Source: Muribaculaceae bacterium (GTDB lineage Bacteria; Bacteroidota; Bacteroidia; Bacteroidales; Muribaculaceae). Taken from it: a DNA stretch of 58,759 bases. The DNA lies in assembly GCA_029068655.1 (NCBI GenBank), contig JAIECF010000257.1:1-58759 (forward strand), written 5' to 3'. The translations under genes were made by a program, and so were the position numbers. This document shows positions 51,698-58,759 of this stretch, piece by piece (within the stretch, counting starts at the first letter, position 1; each line of letters opens with the position of its first letter). Under the pieces are notes generated by a model. It saw only the letters and a list, made by a program, of their open reading frames with translations, made no database searches and was not told where the DNA came from.

Positions 51698-52222
51698 TCA
51701 ATATTTCAGCAGCGAGGTTACTTCCACATCTTTCGGCAGAATGTCGCGGCCGTGAAGTTCGGAGAGCTCAACAATAAAGTTTACGTAGATTTTCTTCGGA
51801 TTCATCGACTTCACCAGCTGGCAGCATGCGTTCATGGTGCCTCCTGTGGCGAGAAGGTCATCATGGAGCACGACTATGTCATCCGGACCTATCGCATCGC
51901 TGTGCAGTTCTATTGTGTCTACTCCATATTCCTTGGCATATGATGCCTTGACAGTCACCGAAGGGAGTTTTCCCGGCTTGCGGGCAGGCACAAAACCTGC
52001 ACCGAGTCTGTCTGCGAGTATAGATCCTCCGATGAAACCGCGTGATTCGATACCTACCACCTTTGTCACACCTTTGTCTTTGTAGAGATCAGCGAGTGCG
52101 TCGCCCATGACGCGGAGAGCCTCCCCGTCTTTTATCATAGTAGTCAGGTCGCGAAATATGATACCCGCCGAGGGAAAGTCTGGCACATCCCTGATGATGG
52201 TCTTTAATTCTTCAAGTTGCAT
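51698..52222 (-). CDS. apt: Adenine phosphoribosyltransferase
   Basis: A 174-residue purine-salvage enzyme making AMP from adenine and PRPP. Motifs are FPSAGIIFRDLTTMI (residues 16-30), GIESRGFIGGSILADRLGAG, FVPARKPGKLP and the PRPP loop VVLHDDLLATGGTM, where His replaces the more usual Val before DD. Length is normal. It is a single gene with its own terminator, and uvrC follows. Confidence 0.96.
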   Translation of the reverse strand: MQLEELKTIIRDVPDFPSAGIIFRDLTTMIKDGEALRVMGDALADLYKDKGVTKVVGIESRGFIGGSILADRLGAGFVPARKPGKLPSVTVKASYAKEYGVDTIELHSDAIGPDDIVVLHDDLLATGGTMNACCQLVKSMNPKKIYVNFIVELSELHGRDILPKDVEVTSLLKY

Positions 52223-52309
52223 GTCTTCTTTCTTTATTATTGTTATTTTACGATAAATTTATTCGATCATTTCGAGATTTTTCATATATCGCCTAAGAAA
52301 CGTCCTCAA

Positions 52310-52325
52310 TGTTTCACGTGAAACA
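52310..52325. promoter_or_regulatory. Candidate parS site (ParB-binding palindrome)
   Basis: TGTTTCACGTGAAACA is a perfect 16-bp palindrome that matches the conserved bacterial parS consensus (tGTTnCACGTGAAACa type). It lies in the apt-mnmG spacer, 69 bp before the mnmG 3' end. parS sites cluster near the replication origin and often near mnmG (gidA), so this segment is probably origin-proximal. ParA/ParB genes are not in the window. Confidence 0.8.
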
Positions 52326-52393
52326 TTTTCAATATAATTCCTTAAACCATAGTATATCGGAAGGCTATAGACTTCGGCACTGATTATACTTTA

Positions 52394-54313
52394 TCACCGT
52401 ATCATGACAAGGAGCACATTGATGTCGGCAGGCGACACACCGGGTATTCTGGAGGCCTGTCCTATAGTAGCCGGACGAATCTTTGAGAGCTTCTGGCGTC
52501 CTTCTGTCGAGATCGCAAGGATCTCGTCGAAATTCATTGCTTCCGGAATTCTCACCTTCTCTAATCGATCCATCCGCTCAGCCGACTCCCGTTCACGGTC
52601 GATGTAGCCCTGATACTTTATCAGTATCTCGGCCGATTCAATTATCTCATCTCTTCTATCCTCCTCCACCTCAGAACATCGATCGGCCAGAATCGGAATA
52701 TAGGCAAGGAGCTTTTTGAAGTCAAGCTGTGGACGTCGCAGCAGATCCGCAACCTTTACCCTTCCGGCAAGACGCCCGGTACCCGCTTTCTCCAGATAGT
52801 CCTGAAGTTCATCGGTGGGTCTGATTGAGGTTTTTTCACACCATTCTACGAGAGCGTCACGCTCGGAGTATTTTCTCATCATGGCGTCGTAACGGAAGTC
52901 GTCGGCCAATCCTATCTCATGCCCGATCGGAGTGAGACGAAGGTCGGCGTCGTCCTGACGCAGTAAGATTCGGAATTCCGCACGGCTCGTAAACATCCTG
53001 TAGGGCTCATCGACTCCTTTTGTCACGAGGTCGTCTATAAGCACTCCGATATAGGCCTGGTCGCGTCCGAGAACCACAGGATCGAGACCTTTGACGCTGC
53101 GCGCAGCATTGATTCCTGCCATCAAACCCTGAGCTGCGGCTTCCTCATATCCGGTCGTGCCGTTGACCTGACCCGCAAGAAAGAGATTATCCACTACTTT
53201 CGACTCGAGTGTATGCCGCATCTGTGTCGGATCAAAGAAGTCATACTCGATGGCATATCCCGGCCGATAGAACTGCACGTCTCTCAGTGCGGGAATCTTT
53301 GTCAACGCCTCCACCTGTACCTGCCAGGGAAGAGAACTCGAGAAACCGTTAATATAGAATTCATGGGTGGTTTCACCCTCCGGTTCAAGAAACAGCTGGT
53401 GACTCTCCTTGTCGGCAAATGTAACTATCTTCGTCTCGATCGACGGACAATAGCGCGGCCCGATACTCTTGATCTGTCCATTGTAAAGCGGTGAGTCTGC
53501 AAGGTTATCGCGCAATGTCTGATGCACCTCCGGGCTCGTGTGTACTATATAACAGTCGCGGGGAGGAAGCGTACGCATCACTCCCGGAAGATAGGAGAAC
53601 TTATGGAAATCCCTCTTCACGCTGCCGTCTGGCATTCGCTCGTCATCACCGGCCTGGGCTATCGCTTCGCTATAGTCTATGGTAGCACCGTCTATACGGG
53701 CCGGAGTGCCGGTCTTCATCCTGCCCACTCTGACGCCAAGTCGACGGAGCCCGTCGGAAAGACCGCGGGAAGATGCCTCTGATATGCGTCCTCCTTCTAT
53801 CTGCGTACGGCCAAAATGCATCAGGCCGTTGAGAAATGTGCCTGCAGTCAGAACGACCCTCTTCGCCCTGAATGTTATGCCGAGAGCTGTCTTGACACCG
53901 TTTACGCTTGGATGACCTTTGCTTTCATCTATCACCATCTCGGTCACCATATCCTGAAATAGATGCAGTCTATCGGTTTCATCAAGCGTTTTCCGCCATT
54001 CATCGATAAAACGTGTGCGGTCGCTCTGCACCCGCGGCGACCATACCGCAGGACCTTTACTGCGGTTCAGCATGCGGAACTGGATGGCTGTCCGGTCGGC
54101 GATGATCCCGGTCATGCCTCCGAGAGCATCTATCTCTCGCACGATCTGACCCTTGGCGATTCCTCCGATTGCGGGATTGCACGACATTTGAGCCACCCGG
54201 TTCATATCAGCAGTTATGAGAAGCGTCTCGCAACCCAGGCGAGCTGCGGCCACAGCCGCCTCGCATCCGGCATGACCCGCACCCACAACTATAACATCAT
54301 ATTCAAACTTCAT
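52394..54313 (-). CDS. mnmG: tRNA uridine-5-carboxymethylaminomethyl modification enzyme
   Basis: A 639-residue FAD protein (MnmG/GidA) that, with MnmE, modifies U34 of certain tRNAs. The FAD-binding motif GAGHAGCEAAVAAARLG is at residues 11-27, the AQMSCNPAIGGIAKGQIVRE signature at about 42, GTFLNGLMHFG at about 160, and FLAGQVNGTTGYEEAAAQGL at about 370. The C-terminal helical domain with YQGYIDRERESAERM binds MnmE and tRNA. Length is normal. Its first 11 bases overlap the end of ybeY, so the two are co-transcribed. A candidate parS lies just beyond its 3' end. Confidence 0.97.
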   Translation of the reverse strand: MKFEYDVIVVGAGHAGCEAAVAAARLGCETLLITADMNRVAQMSCNPAIGGIAKGQIVREIDALGGMTGIIADRTAIQFRMLNRSKGPAVWSPRVQSDRTRFIDEWRKTLDETDRLHLFQDMVTEMVIDESKGHPSVNGVKTALGITFRAKRVVLTAGTFLNGLMHFGRTQIEGGRISEASSRGLSDGLRRLGVRVGRMKTGTPARIDGATIDYSEAIAQAGDDERMPDGSVKRDFHKFSYLPGVMRTLPPRDCYIVHTSPEVHQTLRDNLADSPLYNGQIKSIGPRYCPSIETKIVTFADKESHQLFLEPEGETTHEFYINGFSSSLPWQVQVEALTKIPALRDVQFYRPGYAIEYDFFDPTQMRHTLESKVVDNLFLAGQVNGTTGYEEAAAQGLMAGINAARSVKGLDPVVLGRDQAYIGVLIDDLVTKGVDEPYRMFTSRAEFRILLRQDDADLRLTPIGHEIGLADDFRYDAMMRKYSERDALVEWCEKTSIRPTDELQDYLEKAGTGRLAGRVKVADLLRRPQLDFKKLLAYIPILADRCSEVEEDRRDEIIESAEILIKYQGYIDRERESAERMDRLEKVRIPEAMNFDEILAISTEGRQKLSKIRPATIGQASRIPGVSPADINVLLVMIR

Positions 54314-54743
54314 ATTTTGTTAATGATAAATCATTAAAGAGAGCCAACGCCTCATTCTCCGCCGCTTCCATTATCTCCCGTTCCCCGGGGCCCTTATCAT
54401 TGATGCCTACAAGGTGGAGCACTCCGTGTATTATCACCCGTAGGAGTTCCTTAGAATAAGGCACATCGTATTTCTCGGCATTGCTCGCCACAGTCTCCAG
54501 AGAGATCATAATGTCTCCGCTTATCCGGTCACCGCGTGAATAGTCGAAGGTAATGATGTCGGTATAATAATCATGGTTGACAAACTGACGGTTTGCCACA
54601 AGTATCTCCTCGTCATCCACAAAGAGATAGTTTAGGTTCCACACCCGGCGCGAGTGTGAGGCCGCCACTTCCTCTATCCATTTCGAGATCTTTCGCATGT
54701 CCATCTCCGGCATCTCGACTCCCTGTGCTGCAAATTCTATCAT
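54303..54743 (-). CDS. ybeY: Endoribonuclease YbeY (rRNA maturation)
   Basis: A 146-residue metal-dependent RNase acting in 16S rRNA processing and ribosome quality control. The UPF0054 signature is VIIHGVLHLVGINDKGPGER (about 107-126), with two zinc-binding His spaced HxxxH; the third His of the common HxxxHxxGYDH form is not in the usual place, since Bacteroidales proteins read NDKGPGE. IITFDYSRGDRISGDIMIS is the central strand region. It overlaps mnmG by 11 bp. Confidence 0.95.
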   Translation of the reverse strand: MIEFAAQGVEMPEMDMRKISKWIEEVAASHSRRVWNLNYLFVDDEEILVANRQFVNHDYYTDIITFDYSRGDRISGDIMISLETVASNAEKYDVPYSKELLRVIIHGVLHLVGINDKGPGEREIMEAAENEALALFNDLSLTKYEV

Positions 54744-55051
54744 ATTATCCGGTCACGTGACTTGAATTATTTTCCCTACGCCCCACAACTTCCCACCCAT
54801 CGCGTGAGTTCATGTTAGATCGAGCGAAATTGCAAATATAACAAATTCCCGTGAATTTTCCTCGATTTTCCCCAAAAATCGTTCTTACCGCCTGAAATCA
54901 CAGGTTTTCATTCTATCTTATAAAGAGGGAAGCCATTGTATACAAACCCAATAAATTATTGATTATAAGTATATTATATTAAAAACAAGGCGTAATTAAC
55001 CCTCTGAGAATCGAATAAAACCAATTGCTCGGTAATCATCCGAGATATTTT
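54744..55051 (-). promoter_or_regulatory. Intergenic region upstream of ybeY-mnmG with possible -7 box
   Basis: This 308-bp AT-rich spacer contains no gene. On the minus strand TATATTTG at 54833-54840 matches TAnnTTTG about 90 bp before ybeY, without a clear -33 element. No strong hairpin was found for the LD-carboxypeptidase gene that ends at 55052. Confidence 0.35.
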
Positions 55052-56020
55052 TCAGCCAAAAATTGACAAAAGCGCTTCATTTCGATTCGAACGAAGCGAA
55101 CACATCATTCCCTCCACAAGGGGAACATTCCTCTCGTTGTGTCCCACCGGAAAGTCGAACACCACCGGACAGCTTACCCCCCACTCCTCGAAGCGCTCGT
55201 GTATCATATCATACATCGACTCATGATTGCGGTCTCTCTTCCAATCGGTAAACTGTCCTACAAGAATTCCTTTGACTCTACCCAGCACACCCTGAAGGTG
55301 CAGACGGTAGAGCATACGCTCCACTGCATAGATAGGTTCCGACACATCCTCTATGAAAAGGACCACGTCTTCAGTCAGGGCAACCCCCATCATATCATAC
55401 GGAGTACCGGCAAGTCCATTCAGCACCGCAAGGTTGCCACCGAGAAGAACTCCCCTACCCTCCCCGAGCATATTGTATGGATGTCCGTCCGCTAAGTACT
55501 CAAGCGAAGGAGAGGCAGCTTCCACAAGCTCCTTAAAAGCCTTTCTGTAGCCCCCGAACCCCGCGTCCGTATCCTCAACCAATTGCTTCGCCATTCCCCC
55601 GTGGATAGAGGCGATCCCGCATTTGTGAAGCAGGGCATGAAGCGCCGAGACATCTGAAAATCCGACAAGCCACTTAGGATGCGCCACTATGAATTCCGGA
55701 TCGAGATAATCAAGCATATGCACGCAACCATAGCCGCCACGTGCGCATATCACGAGATCTATATCCTCTCTGCTCCAGGCGTCAGTGAAGTCAGCCACTC
55801 GCTGAGCCAATGAAGCAGCATACGACCCGCATGCGTTTCCATCAAGCACCGAAGGATAGACGATCAGCTCCGATCCCGGCAACTCATCCGGTCGTTCGTC
55901 ATAAAGGCGCACAAATGCCTCTACAATCTCCGGCTTAATCCTTGTGGCCGGTCCTATCAGCGCCACCTTCCCCGTCTGCCTCACAGGACGAGGGATGATT
56001 TTCTCTACAATGGAATGCAT
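55052..56020 (-). CDS. Peptidase S66 family LD-carboxypeptidase
   Basis: A 322-residue serine peptidase of the LdcA/MccF family, which cuts the L-D bond of the peptidoglycan tetrapeptide to recycle wall fragments in the cytoplasm. GKVALIGPATRIKPEIVEAF opens the fold; DLVICARGGYGCVHMLDYLD and the nucleophile region LVGFSDVSALHALLHKCG (Ser in GFSD, about 123) follow. The C-terminal half has VLLGGNLAVLNGLAGTPYDM with the oxyanion region, ILFIED-like acid (VVLFIEDVSEPIYAVERM) and the His-containing FPVGHNERNVPL. It is 24 bp after the radical SAM gene and probably shares its promoter. Confidence 0.93.
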   Translation of the reverse strand: MHSIVEKIIPRPVRQTGKVALIGPATRIKPEIVEAFVRLYDERPDELPGSELIVYPSVLDGNACGSYAASLAQRVADFTDAWSREDIDLVICARGGYGCVHMLDYLDPEFIVAHPKWLVGFSDVSALHALLHKCGIASIHGGMAKQLVEDTDAGFGGYRKAFKELVEAASPSLEYLADGHPYNMLGEGRGVLLGGNLAVLNGLAGTPYDMMGVALTEDVVLFIEDVSEPIYAVERMLYRLHLQGVLGRVKGILVGQFTDWKRDRNHESMYDMIHERFEEWGVSCPVVFDFPVGHNERNVPLVEGMMCSLRSNRNEALLSIFG

Positions 56021-56033
56021 AGGAAAAATATCA

Positions 56034-56053
56034 TTAATTATGCATTATGCATT
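56034..56053. repeat. Dispersed AT-rich repeat (TTAATTATGCATTATGCATT)
   Basis: It resembles the elements at 13087-13111, 37314-37331 and 49567-49600. It overlaps the last codons and stop of the radical SAM gene (56045), so the element may have supplied that stop codon. Confidence 0.5.
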
Positions 56054-56833
56054 GACAACGGGGATCCCCGTCACTGATTCTATTTTCCGTCCTATAGCCA
56101 GCAGTTCATCTTTACCGACCTTTACAAGTTTCTCCTCAGGTGTGGAGCGGTCGAGACTGTAGATCATTATTTCCCGTGGCTGTATCTTTTTATATGCCTC
56201 GATAAGCGCAGATATCTCTTCGTCAGTAGTATTGTCTATATCTACTCCGTCATGATTACCACGCAGCATCATTGTCTGGATGATACCCGTTCCTTCAAAC
56301 TGGCGGAGGCCTTCCACAACTTTGTCTACACTGAATCCGGGTGAATTAGGACGGTCAATAAGCCTCATCGTCTCCTCAAGGGCGGAATCAAGCTTTAGGA
56401 TGTTGTTATCAACCTTCTTCAGCGCTTCCGCCACCTCGGGCTTGAAAATCATCGTGGAATTGGTCAGCACCGATACTTTGGCCTCCGGGTAGAATTTATC
56501 CCTTATGGCAAGCGTATCCTCGATGATATGAGGGAAATCAGGATGCAGCGTTGGCTCTCCGTTGCCAGAGAAAGTGATGACGTCGAGAGGATCACCATTA
56601 GCGTGCATTTCCTTCAGCTTTGCTTCAAGCCGGGAACGCACCTGATCACGTAGCGGAAGACCCGTTGTGCCCGCACCTTGTGCATTGAAGCCCGCCTCGC
56701 AGTAGAGGCAGTCGAAAGAACACACCTTCCCGTCGTCGGGCATAAGGTTGATGCCTAAAGAAACGCCTAACCTCCGGCTATGAATCGGCCCGAAGATAGT
56801 AGAGTGAAAAAGTACAGTCTGATCCTTTCCCAT
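56045..56833 (-). CDS. Radical SAM protein, unknown substrate
   Basis: A 262-residue protein with the radical SAM cluster motif CSFDCLYC (Cys38, Cys42, Cys45) that binds a [4Fe-4S] centre and S-adenosylmethionine. FGPIHSRRLGVSLGINLMP precedes it, and VITFSGNGEPTLHPDFP (about 90-106) is the SAM-binding GGE-like region. The layout is that of the short family related to the tRNA wybutosine-type enzymes and anaerobic activators. A C-terminal extension of about 50 residues (EIMIYSLDRSTPEEKLVKVG onward) is present. It has its own consensus promoter and is followed by the S66 peptidase. Confidence 0.88.
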   Translation of the reverse strand: MGKDQTVLFHSTIFGPIHSRRLGVSLGINLMPDDGKVCSFDCLYCEAGFNAQGAGTTGLPLRDQVRSRLEAKLKEMHANGDPLDVITFSGNGEPTLHPDFPHIIEDTLAIRDKFYPEAKVSVLTNSTMIFKPEVAEALKKVDNNILKLDSALEETMRLIDRPNSPGFSVDKVVEGLRQFEGTGIIQTMMLRGNHDGVDIDNTTDEEISALIEAYKKIQPREIMIYSLDRSTPEEKLVKVGKDELLAIGRKIESVTGIPVVNA

Positions 56834-56861
56834 ATAAATGTATATATTCTAATTTCTCCCA

Positions 56862-56893
56862 CAAAATTAATAATTATCCCCCAATCCTCCAAA
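56862..56893 (-). promoter_or_regulatory. Consensus promoter of the radical SAM gene
   Basis: Minus strand: TTTG (56890-56893), 20-bp spacer, TAATTTTG (56862-56869). The start codon at 56833 follows after 28 bp. It separates this unit from the regulator gene that ends at 56912. Confidence 0.8.
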
Positions 56894-56911
56894 TCCTTAA
56901 AGAATCCTTAT

Positions 56912-58648
56912 TCATTCATGATTGTCGCTCATAAGCTTGCGGAGGAATGTACCGAGGTTCTCGCTGTTGGTTTCCAATCCAAGTTTCCGCCTGATATCGG
57001 TGCTTATGTTGTAATGGCGTGCCAAATCAAGATAATTGCCGATCTCCTTCCCCCGCAGTCCTATGGCATAAAGGCATACGTAGCCGATTTCCCTCTCAGT
57101 CAGTTCATGCGCCTTGAGATAGGCCATGAATTCCGGATGGGTGCCCTCCAGGACCTTCACTATCGATTCCTGAAACCTCTTCTTATCTTTCTTGATCTTA
57201 TCGACATATTTATTAAATTCCTTGCCGTAAGATTCCTGATTGGTCAATGCCTGAGCGAATAGTCCGTTTAGCATGCCGATCCTTTCCCTAATGACTTGCC
57301 GGGCTTCTCCCGAAAGTGTCTTCTGCTTGCCAAGAAGATCCTTAAGCTGATCACTTTCACCCTCAAGTTGCCCGATATGAAGTTGCAGATTCTCTGCCTC
57401 CAGCCTCAGCTGCCTGCTCTCCGATTCAAGCTTCTCTGCATCCCTCTCGGCGAGTAAGCGAGCTGCTCTATTCAATCGATAGCGGTAATAGACCAGAATG
57501 GTAATGAGCAGCATAATAGCCGATCCGATCAATACCCATTTTATGATGCTATCCCTCTTCCGGATCTTGGCCATATTTTCTATTTCCATCTCATGCTTCC
57601 TTTCTGAAAAAAGAAGCTCATTAGAAAAAAGCTGATCGTGATACATCTCAAGCACTCTTGAATAGTTCCGATAGGCTTCAAGCGCTTTTCCCTTCTCATC
57701 CAATTTCTCCAATATCTCTGTCTTGACCGACCAGTATGTTAACGAATCAAGTATGTCATCCGGTTCAATCTTGGCATCAAATAGATAGTTTAATCCCACT
57801 TCCGGTTTGCCAATTTTAGAATATCCCCTCGCAAGGTTCATCTTTATATCATCGGGTATTTTTAAAATCTCTTTATTTTCAATACGACTGTTGATTTCAT
57901 CCAGAAGACTATTGATCTCTTCTTCTTCCCCAAAATTAACGGTATATAGTAAAACCGTTCTTAATGATTCATTCTTCAAAGACTCCGAGCCTTCGTTGAT
58001 GGCATCGCACATATTTTTTATGCTGTCTGCTCTGAACTTATTGTTTAGAATTATTTCTCCATATAAAGCTCTGAGATTACATTTTAACCGTTGAGAGTTT
58101 CTACCCAATGATCCATATATTTCAGCAGCTTTAAGATTATTGGCAACCATATCACTAATTAGATACTGCTTATAATAGATCCCTCCTTGGGCTACAAACA
58201 TACGCGCCAATGTCAATGAATCTAAAACATGGTCTAAATTGTCTAATCCAGTTAGATACGACTGCATCGCATAATCGTCTTCTCCTGCATTCTCATAGAT
58301 CCTACCTTGATAGTAATAAGTTCGCAGCCTTTCATCGACATTCCCACGCTTTAGGTAATAATCAATAGCTGGTTGCAGTACCTCGAATGTTGTGGTGTCA
58401 ATGCCATTCTTATCCAATGCCATTGACTTAAGCAAGGCATGTCGAGCCCGACTTTTATTATTATTTAATTTAGAATCGTCTATCCCATCCAAAATGCTAA
58501 GCGCCGAATCAGGACGCATCTCCATCAAATAGTCTGCAAGATTTAGCTCGTCATCAATAGCTTCCGACTGGCGACACCCATCCATGCATAAAATAACCGA
58601 AATTACGTATACACCGAGAATAATCTGAAAAAATGTCTTTTTATCCAT
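56912..58648 (-). CDS. Membrane-anchored TPR regulator with C-terminal LuxR-like HTH
   Basis: A 578-residue protein. I start at MDKKTFF (58648), where the lipoprotein or membrane signal begins (ILCMDGC). A periplasmic TPR region (about 30-350) includes YYYQGRIYENAGEDDYAMQS. A membrane helix follows at about 370-390 (WVLIGSAIMLLITILVYY), then a coiled coil (about 395-450). The C-terminal domain has LTEREIGYVCLYAIGLRGKE then IGNYLDLARHYNISTDIRRK, a LuxR-like HTH typical of these Bacteroidetes regulators. It resembles the protein at 17751-19427 in layout but is not next to a polysaccharide locus, so its targets are unknown. Confidence 0.85.
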   Translation of the reverse strand: MDKKTFFQIILGVYVISVILCMDGCRQSEAIDDELNLADYLMEMRPDSALSILDGIDDSKLNNNKSRARHALLKSMALDKNGIDTTTFEVLQPAIDYYLKRGNVDERLRTYYYQGRIYENAGEDDYAMQSYLTGLDNLDHVLDSLTLARMFVAQGGIYYKQYLISDMVANNLKAAEIYGSLGRNSQRLKCNLRALYGEIILNNKFRADSIKNMCDAINEGSESLKNESLRTVLLYTVNFGEEEEINSLLDEINSRIENKEILKIPDDIKMNLARGYSKIGKPEVGLNYLFDAKIEPDDILDSLTYWSVKTEILEKLDEKGKALEAYRNYSRVLEMYHDQLFSNELLFSERKHEMEIENMAKIRKRDSIIKWVLIGSAIMLLITILVYYRYRLNRAARLLAERDAEKLESESRQLRLEAENLQLHIGQLEGESDQLKDLLGKQKTLSGEARQVIRERIGMLNGLFAQALTNQESYGKEFNKYVDKIKKDKKRFQESIVKVLEGTHPEFMAYLKAHELTEREIGYVCLYAIGLRGKEIGNYLDLARHYNISTDIRRKLGLETNSENLGTFLRKLMSDNHE

Positions 58649-58759
58649 TGATATTTGTTTATGCATGCAAATTTACAGAAAAAATTTGACATTTTCTCTA
58701 TGTTTCATATAATTATTTCCTTTATCTTGTTTCTCATGACAGCTTCCTCAACCCATATC
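58649..58759 (-). promoter_or_regulatory. Upstream region of the TPR-HTH regulator
   Basis: TAAATTTG on the minus strand at 58668-58675 matches TAnnTTTG, giving a very short leader to the start at 58648. No -33 TTTG at the right spacing. The rest of the right edge shows nothing recognisable. Confidence 0.3.

Overview
The window is a chromosomal segment of a Bacteroidota bacterium, most likely order Bacteroidales and plausibly family Muribaculaceae. This is inferred from two SusC/SusD pairs, a FecI/FecR-type regulatory set, membrane-anchored DUF6377/LuxR-like regulators, many Lol-type lipoproteins, and repeated Bacteroidetes-type promoters (TTTG, about 20 bp, TAnnTTTG). Family placement rests on protein style only. 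No rRNA, tRNA, insertion sequence or CRISPR array was recognised.

Layout. (1) 1-13.3 kb: the 3' part of an RNA polymerase sigma factor gene is cut by the left edge, and a full second copy lies at 12395-12904. The shared proteins are identical, about 34 codons differ silently, and both copies keep a highly similar 3' noncoding block ending in a hairpin. Each copy faces a minus-strand gene with a heavy-metal-associated (HMA) domain: an SO_0444-type metal permease at 693-1934 and an HMA-AraC regulator at 13285-13839. Between them lie a TlpA-FecR-SusC(STN)-SusD operon, a secreted acidic repeat protein, and an ECF sigma factor likely to be the FecR partner. (2) 13.9-27 kb: a polysaccharide utilisation locus with a GH3 beta-glycosidase, a CE1-type esterase, a DUF6377 regulator, SusC/SusD, a GH97 of the SusB inverting type and a decayed fragment resembling a GH13 C-terminal domain. 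(3) 27-36.4 kb, accessory region: a secreted 22-residue-repeat protein, a DUF3791-DUF3990-DUF3791 cassette (possible ADP-ribosyltransferase-like toxin system), a secreted Ig-like protein, a serpin/ECF sigma/dual-membrane anti-sigma (Dma-like) operon, an acyl-ACP thioesterase, an AAA-ATPase/PD-(D/E)XK protein and two small membrane proteins. (4) 36.5-38 kb: a membrane-anchored HTH protein and, divergently, a strong promoter followed by a long RNA hairpin and a MATE efflux pseudogene with a large internal deletion. (5) 38-58.7 kb, mostly housekeeping: mfd, an S41 protease, nadB, an OmpA/TPR lipoprotein, an acyltransferase/LegB-like/ATP-grasp operon, uvrC, apt, mnmG, ybeY, an S66 LD-carboxypeptidase, a radical SAM protein and a TPR-HTH regulator. 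A perfect 16-bp palindrome matching the ParB-binding parS consensus lies between apt and mnmG, suggesting an origin-proximal location.

How they work together. Regions 1 and 2 are nutrient-capture systems: outer-membrane SusC/SusD pairs import substrate, the glycosidases and esterase process it, and FecI/FecR or DUF6377 proteins sense it. The serpin operon looks like an envelope-sensing circuit whose output could include a protease inhibitor. The DUF3791/DUF3990 cassette is compact and uncharacterised to my knowledge. The strongest candidates for something undescribed are the duplicated sigma gene with its constrained 3' noncoding block, the serpin-sigma-Dma operon, the DUF3791-DUF3990-DUF3791 cassette and the hairpin RNA upstream of the MATE remnant. 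All calls come from reading the sequence; no database search was run.
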